Shown here in pieces: positions 7,890 to 15,142 of a stretch of 64,000 bases of DNA. Below the pieces are notes generated by a model. The model was not told the origin of the DNA and did no database searches. It saw only the letters and a program-made list of their open reading frames with translations. Both the position numbers and the translations under genes were made by a program. This stretch comes from Pseudomonas fluorescens (GTDB lineage: Bacteria; Pseudomonadota; Gammaproteobacteria; Pseudomonadales; Pseudomonadaceae), in NCBI GenBank assembly GCA_902825215.1, contig LR782234.1, positions 2,542,001 through 2,606,000 on the forward strand. Direction: 5' to 3'. How positions within the stretch are numbered: position 1 is the stretch's first letter; each line of letters begins with the position of its first letter.

Positions 7890-8186
7890 ATGAAGGCGTA
7901 CTGGATTGCTCATGTGGATATAGCCGATGCCGAACACTACAGCCAATACACCCAGCGCACGCCGCAGGCGATTGCCGCGTTCGGCGGCGTATTTCTCGCC
8001 AGAGGCGGACGCAGCGAGGCGATGGAAGGCCGCGAAACGCCGCAACGCACGGTGATCATCGAGTTCGAAAGCTATGAGCAAGCCGTGGCGTGCTACCGCT
8101 CGGCGGCGTATCAGGAAGCGAAAAGTTATCGCGAGGAATGGGCGAGGGCGGAAATCATTATCGTTGAGGCCTTTACCCCGATCTGA
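7890..8186 (+). CDS. DUF1330 family protein
   Basis: A 98-residue protein starting MKAYWIAHVDIADAEHYSQY. It is a small alpha/beta dimeric ferredoxin-like fold protein with the family's usual length (about 95-100). GAGG precedes the ATG by 5 nt. No enzymatic role has been assigned to the family. Placement across a shared operator from ribBX suggests it belongs to the same regulon and may bind or process a pathway intermediate; that is inference. Confidence 0.88.
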   Translation: MKAYWIAHVDIADAEHYSQYTQRTPQAIAAFGGVFLARGGRSEAMEGRETPQRTVIIEFESYEQAVACYRSAAYQEAKSYREEWARAEIIIVEAFTPI

Positions 8187-8192
8187 GCCGCA

Positions 8193-8305
8193 TGATCGTT
8201 CCCACGCGCAGCAAAGGAATGCAGCCCGGGACGCTCTGCGTCCCATCCAGAGGCGAACGCGGAGCGTCCGTAGAGGCATTCCCACGCGGAGCGTGGGAAC
8301 GATCA
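8193..8305. repeat. Dispersed GATCGTTCCCACGC repeat
   Basis: About 113 bp bounded by ATGATCGTTCCCACGC and the inverted GCGTGGGAACGATCAG. Internal inverted halves read GGACGCTCTGCGTCC and GGAGCGTCC. The same element recurs at 18725, 24857, 26998, 53145 and 53272 in this window. It behaves like a small nonautonomous palindromic repeat. Confidence 0.85.
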
Positions 8306-8309
8306 GAAC

Positions 8310-8873
8310 TCAGCGCATGAAGTGGATTTTGCCGCTGTCGTCATTGCCCATGTAAATCCCGTAAACCCCCGCCTGGCGCTCTTCGATATAGCGCTCGAGA
8401 ATCTGCCGGATCGCCGGGTAATAGATCTGTTCCCACGGGATGTCTTCAGGGGCGAAGAACTTGTAGTCCAGCGTCTCCGGCCCGTACTGCCCGGTAATCT
8501 CCAGGGCGATGGCGCGGAAGATGATGTACACCTCGCTGATCTTCGGCACGCTGAAAATCGAATACGGCGAGACGATCTCGGCGCGCACGCCGCTTTCTTC
8601 CCAGACTTCGCGCAACGCCGCCTGCTCAGTGGTCTCAAAGCTTTCCATGAAACCGGCCGGCAGCGTCCAGGTGCCCGGGCGCGGCGGGATCGCCCGTTGG
8701 CACAAGAGGTATTTGCCGTCCTGCTCGATGATGCAGCCGGCGATGATCTTCGGATTGACGTAATGGATGTAGCCGCAGCCGCGGCACATCAGGCGCTCGT
8801 GCGTATCGCCCACCGGTATCTGCTGACCGAGGTCAGGGCCACCGCATTTCGGGCAATAGCTCGGGCTGAACAT
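8310..8873 (-). CDS. NUDIX hydrolase with N-terminal zinc ribbon
   Basis: A 187-residue protein. The N-terminus has CPKC (8-11) and CRGC (about 30-33), a zinc ribbon as in NudC-like enzymes. The Nudix box reads GFMESFETTEQAALREVWEE followed by SGV, matching GX5EX7REUXEEXGU. Such enzymes hydrolyse nucleoside diphosphates linked to another moiety, for example NADH, ADP-ribose or FAD. The gene follows the GntR gene after 1 nt, so it is co-transcribed. In this flavin-centred cluster a role on FAD or NAD is possible but unproven. Confidence 0.9.
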   Translation of the reverse strand: MFSPSYCPKCGGPDLGQQIPVGDTHERLMCRGCGYIHYVNPKIIAGCIIEQDGKYLLCQRAIPPRPGTWTLPAGFMESFETTEQAALREVWEESGVRAEIVSPYSIFSVPKISEVYIIFRAIALEITGQYGPETLDYKFFAPEDIPWEQIYYPAIRQILERYIEERQAGVYGIYMGNDDSGKIHFMR

Positions 8874-8874
8874 A

Positions 8875-9627
8875 TCAGTGACCTATACGCGGTTCTTTCA
8901 ATGCGATCGGCAGGGTGATCGCCGGCGTCGCGCCAGTGTCTTCCTGCTTGCGCTTGAGGTAGTCAAGGGCCACGGCCGCCGCCGCGCGGACGTGATCGAC
9001 ACAGGCCTGATGCGCGGCCAGCGGATCGCCGCTCTTGATCGCTGCGACCATTTTTTCCATTTCGTGATTACTGGCGCCGCGACGGTTTTCCTGCGACACC
9101 GAGGTCGCGCGCAAATAGCTGATGCGCGCCTGCAACTGGCGCAGTTGGGTGGCAGCGACATGGTTGCCCGAACCTTCGAGCAGTACGTCGTAGAAACCCT
9201 GCACCGAGTCGATCACCTGTTGCAGCTCGCCGTCCTTCAACGCCTTGCGGTTGTCGTCGAGGGCTTTTTCCAGGGCTTTGATGTCCTTGGCCTTGGCGCG
9301 CAGGGTGAACAGCTGAACGATCAGGCCTTCGAGCACGCAGCGCAGTTCGTAGATATCGACGGCATCGGCGAGGGTGATGATCGCCACGCGTGGGCCCTTG
9401 GCGTCGGCGAATTCGACCAGACCTTCGGATTCGAGATGACGCAGCGCTTCGCGCACCGAGGTACGGCTGACACCGAGGCGATCACACAGGTCGCGCTCGA
9501 CCAGACGATCGCCTGGCATGAGCTGGAAATTCATGATCGCGCTACGCAGTTTGTCCAGCACGATTTCGCGCAGGGTAACGGGGTTGCGATTGACCTTGAA
9601 GCTGTCGTCGAGTGGCTGGCGTTTCAT
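8875..9627 (-). CDS. GntR-family regulator, FCD (FadR/VanR) subfamily
   Basis: A 250-residue protein. The winged helix-turn-helix covers about 15-85 (LREIVLDKLRSAIMNFQLMP then RLGVSRTSVREALRHLESEG). A helical FCD ligand-binding domain follows (ELRCVLEGLIVQLF; later NHEMEKMVAAIKSGDPLAAHQACVDHV). FCD histidines that could bind a metal and a small acid are present. The start at 9627 (MKRQPLDD) is taken because upstream codons are not protein-like. It lies within the catabolic operon. It is the best candidate to bind the three TGGTATACCA-type sites at 6503, 7853 and 13678. Confidence 0.9.
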   Translation of the reverse strand: MKRQPLDDSFKVNRNPVTLREIVLDKLRSAIMNFQLMPGDRLVERDLCDRLGVSRTSVREALRHLESEGLVEFADAKGPRVAIITLADAVDIYELRCVLEGLIVQLFTLRAKAKDIKALEKALDDNRKALKDGELQQVIDSVQGFYDVLLEGSGNHVAATQLRQLQARISYLRATSVSQENRRGASNHEMEKMVAAIKSGDPLAAHQACVDHVRAAAAVALDYLKRKQEDTGATPAITLPIALKEPRIGH

Positions 9628-9685
9628 GGGGTCCGCTCTTGAGCTTGGCTGTCCATGCCAGACGGGCATCAAAACAGCCGAGGGG

Positions 9686-10075
9686 TTAACTGGAGGCCTC
9701 GGCGTCGGCTTCGGCAAAGGCTTCACGGGCCAGCCGGAAACTGTCCACGGCTGCCGGAACGCCGCAATAAATGCCGACCTGAAGCAGAATTTCGCGTATT
9801 TGCTCACGACTCAGGCCGTTACGCAAGGCGCCACGCACATGCAGCTTGAGTTCGTGCGGACGGTTGAGCGCCGAGATCATCGCCAGGTTGATCATGCTGC
9901 GTTCCTTGAGCGACAGACCCTCACGCCCCCAGATATGGCCCCAGCAGTACTCGGTGACCATTTCCTGCAGCGGACGGGTGAAATCGTCGGCGTTGTCGAT
10001 CGAGCGCTGCACATACGCTTCGCCCAATACCTGGGTGCGAATCTGCAGGCCTTTTTGGTACTTTTCGTTACTCAT
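9686..10075 (-). CDS. Carboxymuconolactone decarboxylase family protein (PcaC-like)
   Basis: A 129-residue single-domain protein starting MSNEKYQKGLQIRTQVLGEAYV, close in length and pattern to PcaC (gamma-carboxymuconolactone decarboxylase). It includes LSLKERSMINLAMISALNRPHELKLH and a C-terminal DSFRLAREAF segment. It lacks the CxxC of AhpD-type members, so decarboxylase or isomerase chemistry is more likely than peroxidase support. It is separated from the flavin reductase gene by a REPIN, but both lie on the same strand in one probable operon. Confidence 0.88.
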   Translation of the reverse strand: MSNEKYQKGLQIRTQVLGEAYVQRSIDNADDFTRPLQEMVTEYCWGHIWGREGLSLKERSMINLAMISALNRPHELKLHVRGALRNGLSREQIREILLQVGIYCGVPAAVDSFRLAREAFAEADAEASS

Positions 10076-10095
10076 ATTCTTTGCCTCACCTCGAT

Positions 10096-10191
10096 CCCTG
10101 TGGGAGCTGGCTTGCCAGCGATGACGGCATCACAGTCGAGATCAATATTGACTGACCTGACGCCATCGCTGGCAAGCCAGCTCCCACAGGG
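10096..10191. repeat. REPIN (GCTGGCTTGCCAGC variant)
   Basis: Inverted REP arms CCCTGTGGGAGCTGGCTTGC and its mirror image ending at 10191, between the CMD-like and flavin reductase genes. As a strong hairpin inside an operon it could affect mRNA stability. Confidence 0.9.
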
Positions 10192-10204
10192 TTTTGCGTT
10201 GTGC

Positions 10205-10690
10205 TCAAGTCAGGGTCGGCAACGCACCCAGCTTGCCCTTGTGGTAAATCATCGGCGTCACCGGTTGCTCGGGCAGGATCAGGTGCTTCACTGCGCCAAC
10301 AATGATCGCGTGATCGCCGCCGTCGTATTCGCGCCACAACTCGCACTCGATGATCGCCGTGGCCTTGGCGAGGATCGGGTTGCCCAGATCGCTCAGGTGC
10401 CACTCGATGTCTTTGGCCTTGTCCTTGCCCTTGCCGGCGAACGCATAGGCTTCGGCGGTCTGCTCGGCGGAGAGCAAGTGGATCGCGAATTTCTTGCTGT
10501 CGCGCAGCACCGGGTAGGTGTCGGACGCGTAGTTGGGGCAGAACAGCACCAGCGCCGGGTCGATCGACAGCGCGCTGAAGGCGCTGGCGGTGATGCCGAC
10601 GATGCCGCCGTCCGGGTCCAGCGTCGTTACCACCGTGACGCCGGACGGGAACGAGCTCATGACGTCTTTGTAAATGCCGGGTTCGATCAT
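10205..10690 (-). CDS. Flavin reductase (HpaC/RutF-like)
   Basis: A 161-residue FMN-binding split-barrel protein, starting MIEPGIYKDVMSSFPSGVTV. It has the flavin-contact pattern GITASAFSALSIDPALVLFC and a C-terminal GAVKHLILP strand. Enzymes of this family reduce FMN or FAD with NAD(P)H and hand it to a partner monooxygenase. No flavin-dependent monooxygenase is encoded in the window, so the partner lies elsewhere or has been lost. The gene follows the aldehyde dehydrogenase by 12 nt. Confidence 0.9.
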   Translation of the reverse strand: MIEPGIYKDVMSSFPSGVTVVTTLDPDGGIVGITASAFSALSIDPALVLFCPNYASDTYPVLRDSKKFAIHLLSAEQTAEAYAFAGKGKDKAKDIEWHLSDLGNPILAKATAIIECELWREYDGGDHAIIVGAVKHLILPEQPVTPMIYHKGKLGALPTLT

Positions 10691-10702
10691 TTCGCAGGAC
10701 TC

Positions 10703-12184
10703 CTAGCGCATCACAAACGGATCAGGCATTGGCGCCTGGGAAAGGTTGATCCACACCGTTTTCAGTTCGGTGTAGGCCAGCACCGAATCGATGCCGCTTT
10801 CGCGTCCATAGCCACTGTTCTTGAAGCCGCCGATCGGCGCCATCGCCGACACCGCGCGGTAAGTGTTGACCCAGATGATCCCCGAGCGCACATCGCGCGC
10901 CAGACGATGGGCGCGGCCCAGATCGCGGGTCCAGATGCCGGCGGCGAGGCCGAACTGCGAGTCGTTGGCGATCGCCAGCGCTTCGGCTTCATCCTTGAAG
11001 CGGATCACCGAAGCGACCGGACCGAAGACTTCTTCCTGCATGATTTTCATCGAGTTGCGGTCGCACTCGAACAGCGTCGGCTCGTAGAACCAGCCTTCGC
11101 CGACATCCGTCGGACGCTTGCCGCCAGTGCGCAGGCGCGCGCCTTCAGCAATGGCATCGGCAACCAGACCTTCGACCACTGCCAATTGCTGCGCGGTGGC
11201 CATCGGGCCCATCTCGCTGTGGTCTTCCTGCGGATTGCCGATGCGGATGCGCTGGGCGCGTTCGACCAGGCGGTTGACGAACTCGTCGTAGATTTCGTCC
11301 TGCACCAGCAAGCGCGAACCGGATACGCAACTCTGTCCGGACGCTGCGTAGATGCCGGCAATCGCGCCGTTGATCGCACTGTCCAGATCGGCGTCGGCGA
11401 AGATGATGTTCGGCGACTTGCCGCCCAGTTCCAGCGACAGCTTGGCGAAGTTCTCGGCGCTGCTGCGCACCACATGCCGGGCCGTCGCCGCGCCGCCGGT
11501 GAAGGCGATCTTGCGGATCAACGGATGGCGGGTGAGGGCGGCGCCGGTGCTCGGGCCGTAGCCGGTGACGACGTTGACCACGCCCGGCGGAATCCCGGCT
11601 TCGAGGGCCAGCCGCGCCAGTTCCAGAATCGTTGCCGAGGCATGCTCGGACGGCTTGATCACAATGGTGTTGCCGGCAGCGAGCGCCGGGGCCAGTTTGA
11701 TTGCGGTCAGGTACAGCGGGCTGTTCCACGGAATGATCGCCGCGACCACACCCATCGCTTCGTGCACGGTGTAGGCAAACAGGTCGGGCTTGTCCAGCGG
11801 CAGGGTGCCGCCTTCAAGCTTGTCGGCGAGGCCCGCGGTGTAGTGGAAGAACTCCGGCAGATAGCCAACCTGACCACGGGTTTCGCGGATCAGTTTGCCG
11901 TTGTCGCGGCTTTCCAGCTGCGCCAGTTGCTCCTTGTTTTCGGCGATCAGGTCGCCGAGACGGCGCAACAGCTTGCCCCGTGCGGTGGCGCTCAGGCCAC
12001 GCCAGGCCGGGCTGTCGAACGCGGTTTGCGCGGCTTGCACGGCGCGTTCGACGTCGGCTTCATCGGCATCGGGCAGTTCGGCCCAGGCTTGCGCCGAGGC
12101 CGGGTTGAGGCTTTCGAAAGTCTTGCCGGAGAGGGCGTCGACCCATTCTCCGCCGATGCACATCTGGAAGCGTGCGAGTGTCAT
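10703..12184 (-). CDS. Aldehyde dehydrogenase family protein
   Basis: A 493-residue NAD(P)-dependent enzyme oxidising an aldehyde to an acid. Catalytic C286 lies in ASGQSCVSGSR and the general base E252 in SLELGGKSPN. The cofactor-site IPWNSPLYL and KPSEHA motifs and the C-terminal GGFKNSGYGRESG are present. Its start overlaps the stop of the alpha/beta hydrolase gene by 4 nt. It probably oxidises a semialdehyde made by the hydrolase. The substrate is unknown. Confidence 0.92.
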   Translation of the reverse strand: MTLARFQMCIGGEWVDALSGKTFESLNPASAQAWAELPDADEADVERAVQAAQTAFDSPAWRGLSATARGKLLRRLGDLIAENKEQLAQLESRDNGKLIRETRGQVGYLPEFFHYTAGLADKLEGGTLPLDKPDLFAYTVHEAMGVVAAIIPWNSPLYLTAIKLAPALAAGNTIVIKPSEHASATILELARLALEAGIPPGVVNVVTGYGPSTGAALTRHPLIRKIAFTGGAATARHVVRSSAENFAKLSLELGGKSPNIIFADADLDSAINGAIAGIYAASGQSCVSGSRLLVQDEIYDEFVNRLVERAQRIRIGNPQEDHSEMGPMATAQQLAVVEGLVADAIAEGARLRTGGKRPTDVGEGWFYEPTLFECDRNSMKIMQEEVFGPVASVIRFKDEAEALAIANDSQFGLAAGIWTRDLGRAHRLARDVRSGIIWVNTYRAVSAMAPIGGFKNSGYGRESGIDSVLAYTELKTVWINLSQAPMPDPFVMR

Positions 12185-13014
12185 GCAACGATCCCCTTTA
12201 TATGGTTTTGTCGGGAGTGTGCGAATTGCAGAAATTGCAGCAAGGTCTGGTTGACCAGGCGCGGCGACTCTACCGGCATCATATGCCGTTGCTCGGGCAG
12301 CACGGCAACCTTCGCACCGGGAATGCGCCGGGCCAGTTGCTCGGCCATTTCCGGGGTCGAACCGGGGTCGAGCTCACCGGTGGCGATCAGCGTCGGTGCG
12401 GTGATCGTGCCGAGGTCGTCGGCGCGGTACATGTCCTGGGTGGCGAACAGTTCGTAGGTGGTCAGGTAGCCCTGCGGATCGTTGTTGGCCAAGGTCTGGC
12501 GCAGCGCGGCGATCTGCGCCGGGTTGGCCGCCTGATATTCACGGCTGAACCAGCGTGACAGCGCCGCTTCGGCGTTGGCATCCGGGCCGTGTTCAGCGGC
12601 CTGCGCGGTGCGTGCGATGACGCCGGCGCGCTGTTCTTCGCTGCGGTTGAACACGCTGTTGAGCACCACCAGGCTTTGCAGGCGTTCTGGGTAGTGCAGG
12701 GCAAACGCCCGCGCTACAAGCCCGCCCATTGAGAAGCCGATCACTGCGGCCTGCGGCAGGTTCAGGTGATCGAGCAGCTCAAGCAACTGATCGGCGTAAC
12801 CGAGCAGGTCGGTGCCGCTGGCCGGCCGCGGACTGGCGCCGTGGCCGAGCATGTCGTAGGCGATCACCTGATAGTCGCTGGACAGGCCAACGATCTGGCC
12901 GCCCCACATTTCTTTGTTCAGGCCCACGCCGTGGATCAAAACCACGGGCTGGCCTTGGCCGGTCGCCAGGTAACTGGTGCCAGCCGGGGTGAGTTCAGCG
13001 GTGAGCCGAATCAT
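12181..13014 (-). CDS. Alpha/beta-fold hydrolase (RutD-like)
   Basis: A 277-residue cytosolic hydrolase. It has the oxyanion HG motif in VVLIHGVGLN (about 25-33), nucleophile S95 in GFSMGG, an aspartate in GELDPGS and a late histidine in PEQRHMMPVE. The sequence pattern resembles RutD and 3-oxoadipate enol-lactonase-type enzymes. The start at 13014 is followed by a clean beta-strand, and GGAGCGCTC stands upstream. It lies between the 'amino acid synthesis' gene and the aldehyde dehydrogenase, and likely cleaves an ester, lactone or amide produced by ring opening. Confidence 0.88.
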   Translation of the reverse strand: MIRLTAELTPAGTSYLATGQGQPVVLIHGVGLNKEMWGGQIVGLSSDYQVIAYDMLGHGASPRPASGTDLLGYADQLLELLDHLNLPQAAVIGFSMGGLVARAFALHYPERLQSLVVLNSVFNRSEEQRAGVIARTAQAAEHGPDANAEAALSRWFSREYQAANPAQIAALRQTLANNDPQGYLTTYELFATQDMYRADDLGTITAPTLIATGELDPGSTPEMAEQLARRIPGAKVAVLPEQRHMMPVESPRLVNQTLLQFLQFAHSRQNHIKGIVA

Positions 13015-13045
13015 GGAGCGCTCCTGCAATGCCTTTTTATTGTGA

Positions 13046-13636
13046 TTACTGGGCTTTTTCGGCGGCCAGTTCTTCCAGATCGATGTAGCGGTTGCCGATG
13101 CGCGGGTGCAAACGGCCGCCGTCAGCGCAGCCCAGCACCACGACGATTTCGTCGGCACGCGGGGCGTCTTCGATCTGCATTTCCAGGGTGATGTAGTGCG
13201 AACGCTGACCTTCGTCGTCCTTGTGCATCATCGGGATCTGGATCGAGGTGCCCGGACCGCCGCGCTTGTTGGTGAAGCTCAGGTAGCTCTTGGCGTTGAC
13301 CGCTTCGCGGTAGTGGTTGCCGAAGCGCAGGGTGTGGATCACGGCGGAGGCGTGTTCGATCTCGCCGTCAGCGCCGACCACCGCGGCTTTGCCATAAGCC
13401 TCGATCTTTTCCGCGCCGCCAATGATGCCGACCAGACGCTCGACCATCAGCGCACCGAGGTCGGAGCAGTTGGCGCGGATCTGCGGCTTGAGGTCTTCGA
13501 CAAAACCGTTGCCCACCCAAGGGTTCTTCATCACCACGGCGAGGCCGACCATGGTCACAGGCTTGTCGGTGGCTTTGCCGCCTTCGATAAAGGTTTCTTC
13601 GACATAGCTGACGATCTTGCGGATTTCGAAACTCAT
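13046..13636 (-). CDS. Amino acid synthesis family protein (PF06684-type)
   Basis: A 196-residue protein starting MSFEIRKIVSYVEETFIEGG. It matches the pattern of the family named 'amino acid synthesis', whose biochemical activity is not established. Notable segments are VGLAVVMKNPWVGNGFVEDL and GGPGTSIQIPMMHKDDEG, and the protein ends in LEELAAEKAQ. It is the first gene of the seven-gene minus-strand operon and has a palindromic operator 41 bp upstream. The start at 13636 is chosen over a longer frame that reads into that operator. Confidence 0.82.
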   Translation of the reverse strand: MSFEIRKIVSYVEETFIEGGKATDKPVTMVGLAVVMKNPWVGNGFVEDLKPQIRANCSDLGALMVERLVGIIGGAEKIEAYGKAAVVGADGEIEHASAVIHTLRFGNHYREAVNAKSYLSFTNKRGGPGTSIQIPMMHKDDEGQRSHYITLEMQIEDAPRADEIVVVLGCADGGRLHPRIGNRYIDLEELAAEKAQ

Positions 13637-13676
13637 GAGCTGCTCCGTAGGGGGATTAAGAGTGTCTGTGCGTCTG

Positions 13677-13697
13677 ATGGTATACCATAATACCAAT
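13677..13697. promoter_or_regulatory. Candidate GntR operator upstream of the catabolic operon
   Basis: TGGTATACCA (13678-13687) is a perfect palindrome. The extended site TGGTAT-ACCATA-ATACCA (13678-13695) is also a perfect inverted repeat with a 6-bp spacer. It is the strongest of the three related sites and lies 41 bp before the first gene of the operon. Confidence 0.68.
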
Positions 13698-13788
13698 CAC
13701 GCAAGTCCCCCTGGCAAGATTCGTTTCATCCATCCGGCGAATGGCGCTGCATTCACTGACACCCACAAATCTCAAAACCACCTCTAAA

Positions 13789-13884
13789 CCCTGTGGGAGC
13801 GAGCCTGCTCGCGAAAGCGGTGTGTCAGCCAATGGAAAGGGTGACTGTTACACCGCCTTCGCGAGCAGGCTCGCTCCCACAGGG
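13789..13884. repeat. REPIN
   Basis: Inverted REP arms with CCCTGTGGGAGCGAGCCTG on the left and the mirror image ending CCCACAGGG at 13884. It lies in the 462-bp gap between the catabolic operon and the YCF48-like gene. Apart from this and the operator, I see only the putative promoter region (13885-14098) there. Confidence 0.9.
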
Positions 13885-14098
13885 AATTCGCTTCGTTACA
13901 GAGGGCCGCTTTCGGTTAACAAAAGATAACGTGGCGCCGATTGTCAGACGTTTCCAAAGCCCGATAGGATGAGCCAGCTTCCGAAGGGGCTCTGGATGGC
14001 GGGTTTCAGGACTATGCTTCTGATCAGCCATCATCGCAGCACCCTTGCGGCGCCCTTGAAGGCCTGATGGCCCAACAATAATAAATAGGGGAAGGTCT

Positions 14099-15142
14099 AT
14101 GAGTCGTTGCCGCCCGCCGGCGTTGCGCAACACCGCGTTGCTGGTCACAGCACTCTCTCTGCTGGGTTTTGCCACCCTGTCGGCGCCCGTCACCGCCGCC
14201 GAGGCACCTGCCGATGTGGTGTATGCCACCGAATCGGCGAAGGCCGCGAAAAGCCTGATTCTCGATGTGGTGCATGCCGGCCCACGCCTGGTCGCGGTGG
14301 GTGACCGTGGGCACATTCTCTATTCCGATGACCAGGGCAAGACCTGGACCCAGGCCAAAGTGCCGACCCGGCAACTGCTCACTGCGGTGTATTTCGTCGA
14401 CGACCAGCACGGCTGGGCCGTCGGCCATGACGCACAGATCCTCGCCAGCGCAGACGGCGGTCTGACCTGGACCAAGCAATTCGAAGACCTCAAACGTGAA
14501 TCGCCGCTGCTCGACGTCTGGTTCAAGGATGCCAACAGCGGCTTTGCCGTGGGCGCCTACGGCACGCTGCTGGAAACCACCGACGGCGGCAAGGACTGGC
14601 AAGACGTCAGCGACCGCCTCGACAACGAAGACCAGTTCCACCTCAACGCCATCGCTGCCGTGAAAGACGCCGGACTGTTCATCGTCGGCGAGTCGGGCAG
14701 CATGTTCCGCTCCGCCGATGACGGCCAGACCTGGGAAAAACTCGAAGGCCCGTACGAAGGTTCGCTGTTTGGCGTGATCGGCACGGCGCAAGCGCAGACC
14801 CTGCTGGCTTACGGCTTGCGCGGCAATCTTTACCGCTCTACCGATTTCGGCAGCAACTGGGAGCAGGTCGAATTGAAAGCCGCGCGCGGGGCGCTGGAGT
14901 TCGGTCTGTCCGGCGGCACGCTGCTTGAAGACGGCTCGATCGTCATCGTCGGCAACGGCGGCTCGGTGATCAGCAGCAGCGATAACGGCGAGACCTTCAG
15001 CGTGTTCAACCGCCCGGATCGCATCTCGCTGTCGTCAGTCGCTGCTGCCGGCGACGGCAATCTGATTCTGAGCGGGCAGGGCGGTGTACACCTCACCCAG
15101 CCAAACGGTGCCGAGACCAATAACAAGAAGGCGGGCCTATGA
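14099..15142 (+). CDS. YCF48/Hcf136-like periplasmic beta-propeller protein
   Basis: A 347-residue exported protein. The signal peptide is about residues 1-34, ending SAPVTAAEA. Six BNR/sialidase-type repeats follow, recognisable by S-x-D-x-G-x-T-W: YSDDQGKTW, ASADGGLTW, ETTDGGKDW, RSADDGQTW, RSTDFGSNW and SSSDNGETF. This is the YCF48-like propeller, named after photosystem II assembly factors but common in non-photosynthetic bacteria. Its stop overlaps the RND gene start, so the propeller is probably a periplasmic partner of that exporter. Confidence 0.88.
   Translation: MSRCRPPALRNTALLVTALSLLGFATLSAPVTAAEAPADVVYATESAKAAKSLILDVVHAGPRLVAVGDRGHILYSDDQGKTWTQAKVPTRQLLTAVYFVDDQHGWAVGHDAQILASADGGLTWTKQFEDLKRESPLLDVWFKDANSGFAVGAYGTLLETTDGGKDWQDVSDRLDNEDQFHLNAIAAVKDAGLFIVGESGSMFRSADDGQTWEKLEGPYEGSLFGVIGTAQAQTLLAYGLRGNLYRSTDFGSNWEQVELKAARGALEFGLSGGTLLEDGSIVIVGNGGSVISSSDNGETFSVFNRPDRISLSSVAAAGDGNLILSGQGGVHLTQPNGAETNNKKAGL

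Noticed and set aside
9518-12457. A 979-codon plus-strand frame across the flavin reductase and aldehyde dehydrogenase
   Set aside because: It is the complement of several minus-strand genes and passes through a REPIN; not coding.
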